Shown here: one piece after another, positions 12,751 through 24,172 of the stretch
Numbering within the stretch: position 1 is the stretch's first letter
How the letters are laid out: every line of letters begins with the position of its first letter
Assembly: GCA_012295275.1 (NCBI GenBank)
Contig: CM022672.1
Location: 24,141,930-24,205,929, forward strand
DNA: 64,000 nt
Source: Chrysomallon squamiferum
Taxonomy: Eukaryota > Mollusca > Gastropoda > Neomphalida > Peltospiridae
Reading direction: 5' to 3'
Notes under the pieces: generated by a model
What the model was told of the DNA's origin: nothing
The model's database searches: none
The model's input: the letters and a program-made list of their open reading frames with translations, nothing else
Program-made: the position numbers and the translations under genes

Positions 12751-13294
12751 TCATTTTTTATAAAACTTTTTCAATTCCTCTTCTGTGTCTTCCTCGTCTT
12801 TCTCTGGCATCCCAGCGAAGCGAATTTGTAGGTCATTGTGTTTTTCTCTTAAGCTTCCAAACTCAGATTTTAATTCACATAATTGTTGTTTCATACTGTT
12901 ATTATAATTTCTCATTTCACGGGTAGAACTGTTCATATGTGACACAGATTTCAAATCTCCGAGATCTCTTTTATTCCTTTCAAACTGTTCGTTAATGTAA
13001 TTCATACTCGTTTCCATATATTGTACTTTTTTCTTAATATCAATCATTTTACCACTGATATCTTGTGTAGCTATTTCCATACTATTTTTCATTCATCTAC
13101 AATTTTTCCTGTTTATCACGCATTATATCTAACTTTCTAATCAAAGTATCTAATTTTATACTAACATCTTGATTCTGCACAACTGGTGAAATCAAACCAG
13201 AATACTGACCATAGGGCTGTCCGTGTTGTCCATACTGTGACCGCTGAGACTGTTGGGTGGTGGAGTATTGTTGAATTGGTGTTGAGATGAACAT
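12751..13294 (-). pseudogene. LINE ORF1-like coiled-coil protein remnant
   Basis: Two nearly contiguous minus-strand frames interrupted by a stop near 13093. The N-terminal part is Gln/Tyr/Gly-rich (QYGQHGQPYGQYSG). The second part is a long heptad-type coiled coil (IDIKKKVQYMETSMNYINEQ onwards, then QLCELKSEFGSLREKHNDLQ), ending in an acidic/Lys-rich tail. This organisation fits a LINE ORF1, which packages element RNA. The assignment rests on position upstream of the endonuclease and on the coiled coil. Confidence 0.5.
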
Positions 13295-13580
13295 CCAAGC
13301 TCGTTATTCTGTGTATTTGACATCCCCGTCATGGCGACGTCTTGACTAGCTTAGCTACTGCTTACCCTTATTTTCTGTTCACTTTCTCCATTTTTATTTT
13401 TACTCTTAATTTTTTTTTTTTTTTACCTTTCTTCATTTTATCTTTAGAAATAATTTACATTGATAAAACAGATAAAATACATTTAACAGTAATAAACATA
13501 TATTTTCACAGAGAGATGAGAACACGACTTTCATTTCCAAGCACGCGCAAGACCCTTTCTTTATTTTATTAAAATAATAT

Positions 13581-14734
13581 AATTACTTAAGTAAACTGAA
13601 ATAATATTTTAAAATATCATGTGTGGGAATGCGTTTATAAGTATAAAGGTCATATTCCAAATAAAATGTTTTGTTCATGATCTTCAACATAACCATAAAA
13701 AAGTGAGTCAGTCAGATAGATAAGAAATTCCACATTAGAATCCTGTTTGTGAATGAAACAACTATAACACAGACATCATTATAACTCTTACAATGAATAT
13801 GAATGTTTTTCTTTAACAGTTACTCAGGACTGAAATGTTAGTCTTGTGATGAATATCATTCCAAGTCAGAATAAAAATTATGTTAAATAAATATATAAAT
13901 CTAGAATTGTAGCACATTAGCAAAGAAAGCAGAAGCACTTACTATAAAGTTGTAAAATAGATTTTTTAACAATAATATTCTTGTGAATTAAAACAGTCAT
14001 CTGAATTTAATTACAAACATATTTTTACTTAAGTCTAAGCTATTTCCAACCTTATTTTGTAAGTAAAACTGATGTAATTTTAATGAAATATACATAGAGA
14101 GTACAGTTTGTGGAGCTTGTGACATTGACACCCAATTTGGGTAATAATTTTCTTTAAAGAAGAATGAGCCAGAATATAAAAAAATAATATTTCTACCCGA
14201 TTTAGAGTGCCAATTATTATTATTATTATTATTATTTTTTTTTTCTTTTTTTTTTTTTTTTTTTTCTAGACAAGATAACTCATAACCATAGCTGCGCTGT
14301 TTTGATGTTTAATGGCAGAAAGAAATCTGAACAGCTGTATGAGAACTATTAGTGGTTCACCTAGTCACAGCAGAAGGACCTTAACAGTAAGTCTTTATTA
14401 TTTATTATTATTTATTATTTTTCTTACTCTAGGCAAGATATATCTTAAAAATAGCTGTGCTGTTATACTATTTATTGGCAGACTGAAATCTGAACAGCTG
14501 TATCAGAACTAATAGTGGATCACTTAGTCACTGGAGGATGATCTTAATAGTAAGACTATTTCCTGTAAAACATAGATAAATGTATATGTTCTTGGTCATT
14601 AAAGAGAACCTTCAAAAAGATGAACACCAAAATTTTCTAACGTACATTTGAACTGTGCAGTGATATTGAATCTTAGATAGCAATTCATGATGTGAATTGT
14701 GATACTAAAACATGGTTCCCTGAATAAGTTCTAT
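13581..14734. other. Scar of lost deltex C-terminal exons
   Basis: Bases 13839-13867 are the remnant of the exon that in unit 2 spans 27882-28093. At about 13867 the sequence jumps to the intron upstream of the RING exon (unit 2 position about 29222). Near 13680-13720 a second jump removes the last exon (unit 2 27108-27180). No RING or DTC coding remains. A T-rich run and an ATT repeat lie at 14215-14267. Confidence 0.75.
14266..14560 (+). repeat. Local tandem duplication, about 130 bp units
   Basis: Bases 14266-14392 and 14432-14560 are diverged direct copies (shared aaatctgaacagctgtat, then agaact, tagtgg and cacctagtcac or cacttagtcac). Unit 2 has only one copy at about 29610-29745. No coding potential is seen. 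Confidence 0.8.
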
Positions 14735-17631
14735 TTATTTACTTCGATGATATTGAAATGTTTTATCCAACCGTTGCTTAATCATGACAATTGCCAAACA
14801 AACAATTTCTGGATCATTGTTCACAAACAGTATTTTCCTCAAAAAGCTTGAATTTTCGTTTTCTGATATAAACAACACAACAGCATCCAGAAAAGCTTCC
14901 ACACAATATTCTACAGGAACGTCAAATATCCCTGAAAAATATAAATCCTAGCACAACAGTTAATATTTTAGAATAAAGATTATTTAATGACATTATCAAT
15001 TTTTAAAGTCGTTTTCGTTGCATTTTAGCGTATAACTGATTTTTCTTTGGACTTTACCAAACAAATACTTTATCTAAAAATAAAATGTATAGATGAAGTG
15101 AAAAAAAAAGATAAATAAATAAATAAATAAATAACACTATTATAATTATAAAAAAATAATAATATAACCATTATTTTTTTTTTCCATTATTACGTTTCAA
15201 GTAACCAATATTTTAACTGACAAAATAAAGTTAATGATTATACACATACCTGTGCTGATAAAAGGAAATGCCATTGATTTGACCATCACATTTTCATTTC
15301 CATACTTGAGACAATTATAAAATGTTTTAGTCAGGGTCTGAATGCACTGTTCCCACCTTTCCTTTATGTATATGGGTCCAACTGTATGTAGGACACATTT
15401 TAAATGCTGTAACTTCCCATATGCTTTGGTGTGCATTACTTCAGTCACAGGAAGTTCTCCATATTTGTTTATATATTCTGCACATTCTTTCTTTATTTCA
15501 GGCCCTGCAGCTTTCTCAACAGATATTGCAACTCCAGACCAATTCTGCAGTTCACTGTTAGCAGCATTAACAATGCAGTCAACCTTGACTTTGACAATGT
15601 CATTACAAGAAACTTCAATTTCCAAACCATTATCGAATTTGTAATGAAATTCTGTTAAACCTGTTGAATTTTGTAATGATGTCGTATTTTCATTAACCTC
15701 AGAGTGTCTTAGAGATTTTCTAGTGTAACTGTCATCAACATATTGGCTATGTAGTCTTCTATCAACATAATTTTTTTCACCAGTCTGTGCACTGCCACTG
15801 TTAGTGAGAAAACTGTTTTTCTGGTAGGTCAGTGAATCTGAGTTATCATTAAATTTTAAACTTGCAAAGTTTTCAAATGTCTGATCAGCATCTTCAGAAC
15901 GAGATTTCCTTGTAGAAATGTTTCTGTTGCGTGTAGCCTGTGACAGATATGAACTTTCTCTGTATGACAAACTGGAGTTGGCATCATGGAAGAACCTCTG
16001 GTTTCGAGATTGTGTGTCATGCCTGCTATTATAACTTTCACAGTCATCTAAAGAATCCTTATCTGAATATCCAGATTTGCCTAAAATTCTGTTAGAATAT
16101 AAACATGCTACTTCATCACCATTTACATCTGATCTTAGGTTTTCACTACCCACGGCACCTAGAGCACTACTGTAGATGTGAGAATCCTGGGGAGAGTTTC
16201 TACTCATTTTCTTTGAAGAAGAGTAATTATTGCCACGACCTCTATCAAAATCTTTCTGTGTACTCTCAGTATCGCTTACTGAACTCTGTCTTCCCTCTGC
16301 AATTTGATGAAACGAAGGACGTGGGGATTTCAATGATGTCAGGACACTTGAAATTTGATCGTGTCTTCTAGTTAAATAATTAATTTCTCCTGAACCCACA
16401 CCATTAACCAATTCGACTCCCGATGCAGTGTTCAATTGTTTTACAAGATTTTCTTGTATATGACATTGATGATCCAGGATCCCATTCAGATAGTTCCAAG
16501 CCCATTCCAATTCAAACCAGTTTCCTCTGAGTTCTATTCCGTTAGATTTTGTTGTAAATATTTTTATACCATTTTGAAGAAGAACATCTCTATATTCATC
16601 TGTAGCCGAAACAAGAGAGGCAACTTCTTCTTCTAATAAAACAGATATTGTGCTATATATCTGAAAGTAAATAAAAGAAAGATATCTTTGATTAAAACTG
16701 ATAGTACAGTTAGTTGTAACTATTTATTTTAATAACTTGTATCTGAAATAAAAGCTATTTAATTAATTGTAAATAAGTTTTTTTCAAGGTAAATGACGCT
16801 GTTTACAAATTTTTGGAGCAAAATAAATATTAATGAAATAATCACTGATTAATGATCAATTTTAATTATAATGCAACCGACTTTAACACAAAATAACAGC
16901 AAAGAAAAAACACTATTCATAATACAGTTAACAGGCTATCTTTAAAATCAAAAGAAACACAGTTTTATAAATACCCAGTCTCTATAGTGAATACTTAATG
17001 AGCATACATATTTATGAAAACAATTCATCCACATTTTACTTATAAAAAAAATCACGTTAAATCAAATACAAGGTGTATACAAACAATTAGCAGAATTAAA
17101 GTACTGAGAAAGTCTAAAGTCATAAAAAAAAGAAATATAGTTTTTAAACATTACCTGATGAGACAAAGGTTTCACTTGAAACCTGACAGTCCCACTAGAT
17201 ATCTCTGATCTACTCAAGATCTTTGCTACTTCTGTAAAATGTAGGAGAAGTTTCTTCAAAATATATTAATTTGTTGTGTAAGGGAAGAAGACTGTTGTCG
17301 TAATTGGTATTAATTATTATTATTATTTATTTATTTATATTTTTAAAAATATCTTTAACTACAATGTTTTTGTGAAAAAGACATTTATGTTCATTGTTGT
17401 ACAAAGGAGAACGTAATGAATGTTGTATAAATTTACAAACTGTAAAAACAAAACTTCTATTTATTTGTTTTTATACAAACCATATGAATCGTTTAAAATT
17501 ATGACAGCATCATTATTTAACAATGGATAGTAGATCTTGTCAATTTTGTTGTCAGTGGCAGAATCAAACTCTGATTTCAGTAACTGCACACTCATCCTTG
17601 GTGGGATATTGAATACACGAACGCCTAACAT
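14735..17631 (-). CDS. Truncated DTX3L/PARP14-like protein: RRM-like + KH-like + macro domain, RING/DTC lost
   Basis: Minus-strand exons 17481-17631, 17155-17231, 15250-16660 and 14735-14931 join in phase to 611 codons plus stop. Exons 1-2 form an RRM-like fold (VFNIPP near the start, AKILSRSE near its end) as in PARP10/PARP14/DTX3L. Exon 3 opens with a KH-like segment (GIKIFTTKSNGIELRGNWFE), then a Ser/Asp/Arg-rich linker, then a macro domain (DCIVNAANSELQNWSGVA, LKCVLHTVGPIY, AFPFISTG). Exon 4 finishes the macro domain. A 58-nt deletion near its end shifts the frame into a stop (FQYHRSK) that overlaps an AATAAA. Downstream RING-DTC exons are deleted. It could encode an ADP-ribose reader without ligase activity, or be an expressed or silent pseudogene. 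Confidence 0.7.
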
Positions 17632-17642
17632 TGTTCTGTAAA

Positions 17643-17644
<2 letters not shown>

Positions 17645-17703
<59 letters not shown>
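17645..17703. repeat. (AAT)n microsatellite
   Basis: About 19 AAT units directly upstream of the acceptor of the RRM-like exon of the unit 1 macro gene. Confidence 0.95.
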
Positions 17704-17704
<1 letters not shown>

Positions 17705-17705
17705 T

Positions 17706-17835
17706 GAATATTTCAAACATGTTATTCCTGTAGGCCAATTGGTAAATTGCAGAACCAAAATGTGATTTCAGTAACTGTACGCTCAGTTTTGGTGGGATAT
17801 TGAATACACAAACACCTAACATTTTTCTGTGAAAA
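17706..17835 (-). pseudogene. Duplicated 5' half of the RRM-like exon
   Basis: About 90 bp (17740-17835) repeats the start of the adjacent RRM-like exon (17555-17640), including the ATG context and VFNIPP coding. It then runs into unrelated sequence without the rest of the domain. The acceptor is altered (ttttctgtgaaaaa) and no donor follows, so it is a non-functional exon fragment. The leading flank (17706-17740) also matches 19273-19315 and 33310-33355. Confidence 0.7.
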
Positions 17836-20459
17836 ATAAATAAATAAATAAATAAATAATGTAGAATAGAGAAATAATAACCATTGTTTCCTATTTTATA
17901 AAGGTCAGTATATAATGTTTTAAAGTAATTAGTGGGGAGTAAGTGCTAGCAAGAGATATTAAGATGACTGCCTGCTATCGAGAGCTTTCCTTAGCACTGG
18001 GGACTGTATGGTCATGTGACATGACAAATGCTGCCTGGAATTTAAAGGAGGGAACATTCTCAGACAGCAAAGCGTTGCACTCTGGCCTTGGACATTGCAG
18101 GACCTTAAACAATTGCTAGTGAAGGAAAGCATTTTTATATTTGGTTTCTCATATGTGCGACAGATCACCTAAGATCAGTAGCTTTATTGCTTTCATTTTA
18201 ATGTCTATTAAAAAGGGATAATTAAGATATTATATATTAAAGATGAGACAATAATTATATTTACTTGTGGACTTTCATTTATTTTGAATATGCTAGCGAA
18301 CAGTTTATTAAAAGTCTTGGCATAACTTTAAGTAACAATGGTTACAATTTATAATAATTCAGTGGGATCTGTATTAGATTTCACATGGAAATATATTTAA
18401 AAATAAACATGATTGATACACTGAGTATTTTCTCAGCAAACACAGCTGATACATATTATTTCTATTAAGGTGGCGACATTAGTCGTGTGGAGTAAGTGTT
18501 ACTGATATCACTACCTACAATACAGCATATGTTTTATATTTATCTATAATTGTTAATTTATAATAACAGTTATTCTTTTCTTGAATGTCTGAGTGATATG
18601 ATATTTATGTTATCAATATAACAAATATGAATAACAATTATAGGAAGTTCATGTATATATGCATAAAGGACTTTTATAGAGACTGTTAGATAATGTAATT
18701 AGTTCTAGTTAACATATGTGGTATAAATGATTATAGACAGATTAGTATGATATTACTATATCAGGTGTTATCTAGAGGTTAATGCTTTCCTACAAAAGAC
18801 AACAGAACCCCAGCTGAAGTTAACTGATTTTGTTAAAGATTACATTTAACACGTGGGGTGGGGTGAAACTGATATCAGGAGTGAATGAACTTTTACTGTT
18901 GAGATTAATATTAAAATGCATGTAACTGACTTCGCCTCAGATTTGATTGTATTGAACTGTATATTAATATTATGTATTTGATTATAAGTTTGTTGAATAT
19001 ATTTGTTTATGATTATTTTCCGTTTATCCAAAACTCAAGGTTTTTGTACTGGTTTGAAGTTTTTAGTTTTGCATCTGTAGAATTTTTATTACGTTTTATG
19101 AACCTGATCATTTGTCCTTCTTGGAGACGCCAGAGTTACCATGTTGTTTATGTTAATATCGCTAAATCAGGGATTCGCTAGCATTAAAGCCCTTTAATTG
19201 GAAACCTTATACCAACGTATGGTTCTCACGAGATCCGCTTGCTTTCCCCTTTACAATAATAATTTATATTTAAGGTGTCATTTCAAACATATTATTCTTG
19301 TAAGCCACTTAATAAAACTAATAGCAAAAGTTCAATACAGACTGGAATAGAAACAAAGTGTCATTCTCTTTCCATCTATTTTAAGCAGATTTCAGACTGC
19401 TATTGAACAATTATTATAAATGTGCATTTGAATATGCATATAGACATAATGGTTGTGTAAACGAGTGTGAATAGACAAAGTTCTGTGACTTTGTTTGTTC
19501 TGATGCGAATATAAAAGTGTAAGAATTTGTTATAAATTATTGTTTAAAATAATAATCGGTGTTACGCATACTTTTAAATAAAGACAATCAAAGTAAAAAT
19601 GGTTGAAGGTAAATAAGTGCATCAAAAAAAACCGGGCTGGGATAGGATCACAATGAATGAAAAGAAAAGGAGAGAGAGAGAGGGGGAGAGATATATTATA
19701 ATATGTCATAAACAAAATAAGCATTATACTGTAAGCAATATGCATAATATTTATTTTACTCAATAAAAAAAAGTGTGTCATATTTAACTGAGGTGATATC
19801 ATTATTTTCCTGGAAAGTCTTATTGCTTCAATTAGTCAATTACATAACATAATAAAAACATAGTGATTAATCAAATATATTAACTGTTAATCTACAAATA
19901 GCTTTTAATACTCACCAATATATTAACACACTGGTGATGTATTTATGTTTTATTTGCGATTTGGCAGTTACTTTTGTTCGTAGAATCGTAACCAACTTAA
20001 CAGCCACAATTTACTACTTCCTAGCAACAACAAAAAGAAACAAAAAAGTATGAAAGAGAGTTATCTTATCCTTATGGTTAGGCCTAGGATTCGGAAACAT
20101 AATGTAAAAGTAATGTTCTGGTATAATTTTTTCTTTAACATTCCTTATACACTATACTTCAGAATATACATATTTCTCTACGTATCTAAAATATTTCGAA
20201 TACTGATTACTGATTTTCAAGTAACTATTGGTATATGGAAAAACAACTACAGAAACTTCTTGATAATAATTAAGGAATATTGCAAGTGAACGCAACTTAA
20301 ATAACATACAACTATTAACAACTTTTTAATGTCGAGGAAATTTGTTTTCGGGGATATCTGGTACAAATAAACAAACAATGGTAACTGACTGTTCTTCACT
20401 AATAACACAACATGATTAACTAAGAACAATGTAAGGTTTTTATACCGGAAATTCAAAAA
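17836..20459. other. Upstream region of the unit 1 macro gene, no further coding
   Basis: Bases 17840-19270 have no match in unit 2 that I can see and no convincing gene. From 19290 to 20230 the sequence matches 33310-34370. A donor-like gtgagtatt follows base 19916 on the minus strand, matching the proposed 5' UTR exon in unit 2 (34036). Bases 20240-20460 separate the two duplication units. Confidence 0.55.
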
Positions 20460-20599
20460 ACGGACAAAGTTGTTTGCGACAGCTGAATAAAAGGACCAGC
20501 ACAGACTAGTTCTGTTAAAGTATATCTCGACATTAACAAAATAGAAATATTTCAGGGGGGAAAAAAAGTACAAAACAGAAAGACAGTAAATAATAATAA

Positions 20600-21832
20600 T
20601 AATGATAATAATAATAACAATAACAAAAACAGCAACAACAACACTAACAACAACAACAATTAATAATAATAAGCATCATTATTATTATCAAATTACAAGA
20701 GCAACAATAATAATAATAGTAACATATTCATGTTGAGTATGTTATTAATTGACTTAAAGTGCTAAAATCTATTAGTTTTAATGTTTTGCATTGATTTATA
20801 TTATATTTTCATATACTTTCTAAGAAATGGAAAAAAATATATATTATTGTGTACTAGTAATAAAACTGTCAACGAGAATGCGACTCCGATACACAGCTTA
20901 TGTTTTATTTATAGTATAATTATGTATTCAACTAACAGTATTAGAGGATTACAAATTAATACTTTTATTTATGATGCTATCTTTGAAATTATAAATGGCA
21001 CAATCCAATATAATACAAACACAATAACTTTAAAAATAACATAATTTTTAATGTGTTAACGATCTGATATTAAGAGCTGATAACTTTGTATAAAATCTAT
21101 TCGTTATTATTAAAATATTTTTTCAGTCAGTACTGAAATTATTTGAATTACTCCCATGTATCTTCTAACCATGCTTTTTGAATTCTTTGAAAATGTTTTT
21201 TGATAATGGCTGTTGCATAATCCAAAAATAAATTTATTGTAGGAAGAAAAGTATGTATGTAATTTGCCAGCAGATTCAGTTACATTCAGTATCATGGTGA
21301 TTGTTAATTTTCTTTCCTTTGTCGAGTTTTAAATTAATAAAATGATATTAACATCTGTTGTCTATAAACCTTCGGTGTAACTGATGGAAAACATCTTCTT
21401 TTTTTTATTGGATAATGATATTAACTGAACAGATAATATACTTGTTTGTTGAATATACAACAGCTACCTAGGTTTTAAATACATGCAAATTAAAATAACG
21501 ATAACAAAAAAGAGGATTTGAAAGCATTAAAACTTCGCCTGTGGAAAAAAAAAAAAAAAATTAAAATGCTAGATTTGAACGTAACAATTCATATTGTATT
21601 TATTTATTTAAATATTTATTTATTTATTTATTTATTTATTTATATATTAAATTATTGTTTTTGTTTCTATGCAGTTAATTAATGTGTCCTATTTTGAAAG
21701 CTAAACCCATAATTTGGTCCACAGACCTATAGCAGCAGCTGCTACATGTATGCATTCATACTTGAATAGTACTGAATACACCAGTCTGAGAGTAAATATT
21801 AACCTGAATACCTGGTTTGGCATTTATGCGTT

Positions 21833-21874
<42 letters not shown>

Positions 21875-21982
21875 ATAAGGCCACTTTCGGGAATAGGATT
21901 AACAACAAACGTCAACTATCTAGAGATAATTAAACACGAAGCTTTTTATTGACTTTTTATGCTTCAGTGAAACAACTGCTAT
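20600..21982. other. Intergenic region, unit 2
   Basis: No gene is seen. AAT/AAC repeats to about 20720, ATTT repeats at 21600-21650 and CA repeats at 21836-21870. Where unit 1 carries secreted-protein copy A there is nothing similar here. Confidence 0.7.
21836..21870. repeat. (CA)n microsatellite
   Basis: About 17 CA dinucleotides, 110 bp downstream of the stop codon of secreted-protein copy C. Confidence 0.95.
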
Positions 21983-22268
21983 TTAGAGAAGGTAACAGCC
22001 ATCAGATCCAGCGACGTTAAAACCATGTGAGTTACACTGAAAACCAAACCTGCCAGCCAGCATACACGTAATCCGTGTGTGCTTTTTTACATCCGTACAC
22101 CTGAGAAGAAAACACCATAATTATTATATATCATTTAGATCATTTAACAACCAGTATTAAAATAAGAGAATTAACTTTGAAAAAGGCAGTTAGACGAATA
22201 TGATTATCATTCTTTATATAATTTCTGCTGTAACTAGGAGTCGAAATTAGTGTATCTGCTACGGTGTA

Positions 22269-22319
<51 letters not shown>

Positions 22320-23027
22320 GACATAAAATTATTGTATATGTCATTGTTCTAGCTGTTTTAACATAAACATGTTTAAATGACAGAAATAAAGATCATGTAC
22401 CTGCAATAATCTGCACGCCCGTCTCCATTGTGATCCCTCATGTACCAGGTGCTGTTGTATCCTATATCCATAGGCTCTTTACCCCCGGCAGGTGGGTTGT
22501 AATTGTATTCGCTTTCTCCCTGGGTACCGGCTAGAGCGCAAGAGAGCCAAACGTATTTTGATTTCAGAAGTGGACCAACAAACCTGAACATTATTTTAAT
22601 AATAATATTATTTATACACTTGTGAATTTGTACAGAAGTATTTAATACTGAAATTCTAACAGAAAATGTTTGCCTAACTCATGGGTTCCCAACCTTTTAT
22701 CTGCCTTCAACTTACAAAGATTTTTATGATCCTGCCGCCCCTCCCCCGACTGCTATAGAACTGGACGAGCTTATTAGGCTACAGCGCATATAGAACCTGG
22801 AGTAGACCAATATGGTCATATTCATTCAAATATTTCATAAGAATAACATTTTGTTTAATAATTTACTTATTAAGTCTTCTACGGCTGGTTATCTTGGCAA
22901 TCGACATTAATGAGGTCAGAAAAACTTGCTATTAATACATCATTTTCAAATTGCACCTGCATATAGCTTGTAGAACAAAAATGTAATTTATTTCCTTATT
23001 TTATTTTATTTTATTTATTTATTTATT

Positions 23028-23068
<41 letters not shown>

Positions 23069-23447
23069 GATTATGATCATTATTATTATTATTGTTCTTG
23101 TTGTTATTGTTATTGTTGTTGTTTTGTTATTATTATTATTTTGTTATTATTGTTTTGTTATTATTATTGTTATTATTATTACTATTACTATTATTATTAT
23201 TATTATTATTATTATTTTTAATTGTTAGATGATTTAAACTAATAAGAGAATGATAATTCAAAATGTAAAATCATCTGTGATCTACATACCTACAATAGTC
23301 ATTGTTAGCTCCTTGTCCTTGTACATCCACCCATCCGTGAAATAAATACTGAATTCCAAAGTCTGTTAAGTCTGTCCGCCTTGGTTTAATACGGGCGTTA
23401 ACTCCATTCAGCATTACCAGAAACAGACATAATATTGTGAGAGACAT
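21983..23447 (-). CDS. Secreted Cys-rich FG-GAP/VCBS-like protein, copy C
   Basis: Exons 23290-23447, 22401-22583 and 21983-22100 on the minus strand, phase-2 junctions, 152 aa. Signal peptide MSLTILCLFLVMLNGVNA, then KPRRTDLTDFG, GWVDVQGQGANNDYCR, FVGP, WLSCALAGTQGESEYNYNPP, DHNGDGRADYCR, ITCMLAGRFGFQC and a Cys-containing tail. This copy keeps the best D-x-N-G-D-G-x-A-D loop. Exon 3 has diverged at its start: CVG of the others is CTDV here. An AATAAA signal lies about 33 nt beyond the stop (TTTATT at 21945-21950). Intron 1 carries a hAT-like fragment and long TTA arrays. It is the positional counterpart of copy B in unit 1. Secretion is inferred; function is unknown. Confidence 0.82.
22269..22319. 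repeat. (TTA)n microsatellite
   Basis: About 17 TTA units inside intron 2 of secreted-protein copy C. Confidence 0.95.
22683..23000. mobile_element. hAT-like MITE fragment
   Basis: The sequence gggttcccaaccttttatct resembles the 5' terminus of hAT-family non-autonomous elements (CAG-x-GGTTCCCAACCTTTT). The interior is more GC-rich than its surroundings. The other end and an 8-bp target duplication were not found, so the limit is a guess. Confidence 0.4.
23017..23217. repeat. Compound TTTA/TTA/TTG microsatellite
   Basis: A long mixed array of TTTA, TTA and TTG triplets in intron 1 of secreted-protein copy C. Confidence 0.9.
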
Positions 23448-23568
23448 TTTCTGATAAACAAAAATAAAACTTCTTTGTTTTTGTTTGAATGTAATTTAAA
23501 TGTAATAATAAGATGAACCACGACAATAATAATATTAGTTTTTATTAGTATATTTATTTTCGTTATTA

Positions 23569-23613
<45 letters not shown>

Positions 23614-23749
23614 GATTATTTAAACTAATAAGAGAATATTAAACAGTAAATTTCAAAACTTTTATGATTCTTTATTCAGAATATTTTTGTATTTTAACAA
23701 TATTTAAAGTCGGTTTATCAGAAAATGAGAAAAAAAAAAAAAAAAAAAA

Positions 23750-23782
<33 letters not shown>

Positions 23783-24101
23783 CAACCTACTGCCGATCCT
23801 CAAGAAGCAGAAATAACTATCAAAGGTTTATATAAATTAGTTTGTATATATATCATAGAAGTAATTTTCAGTTGACCAATCAAACTGAAATATTTCAAAG
23901 GCACACCTACTTAATTATTTGATTTGTTATTTCAATCGAAAACATGTTATTCCTGCTTTGCGAGTCTTAAATACACGCACGCACGCACACATTCCCACAC
24001 ATTTAAAAAATTTCAAGATATGCAATGTCTAATACGTTTATATTCTGTATGTTTTTTATCGTTTTTATTTTATTTATTTATTTATTTTTATGTTTTTATT
24101 A

Positions 24102-24172
<71 letters not shown>

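Larger units (their letters stand above)
10752..13580 (-). mobile_element. Non-LTR retrotransposon (LINE), internally deleted
   Basis: A LINE runs on the minus strand. Its limits were set by comparison with unit 2: flanks align to 26515-26880 on one side and to about 26890-26960 on the other, with nothing between in unit 2. In element order it holds a coiled-coil ORF1, an APE-type endonuclease region, a linker region and a C-terminal Cys/His finger. The reverse transcriptase that should lie between linker and finger is missing, and frames are broken. The element is non-functional and inserted after the duplication, or was lost cleanly from unit 2. Confidence 0.75.
1523..20240. repeat. Segmental duplication, unit 1
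   Basis: Diverged but collinear with 20460-34375. Landmarks that align by eye are 1523-1670 with 20460-20595, 3590-3720 with 21240-21370, 8815-8990 with 24460-24620, 9190-9540 with 25630-26030, 10370-10740 with 26515-26880, 13700-13867 with 27765-27938, 13867-14250 with 29222-29570, 14420-14950 with 29610-30240, 15000-17300 with 30280-32960, and 19290-20230 with 33310-34370. Unit-1-only material includes secreted-protein copy A and the LINE. Boundaries are approximate. Confidence 0.8.

Noticed and set aside
15342-15658. Plus-strand open frames of 75-100 codons across the macro-domain exon
   Set aside because: They are antisense to the macro coding sequence. The same antisense frames recur at 30610-30946 only because the coding sequence is duplicated.
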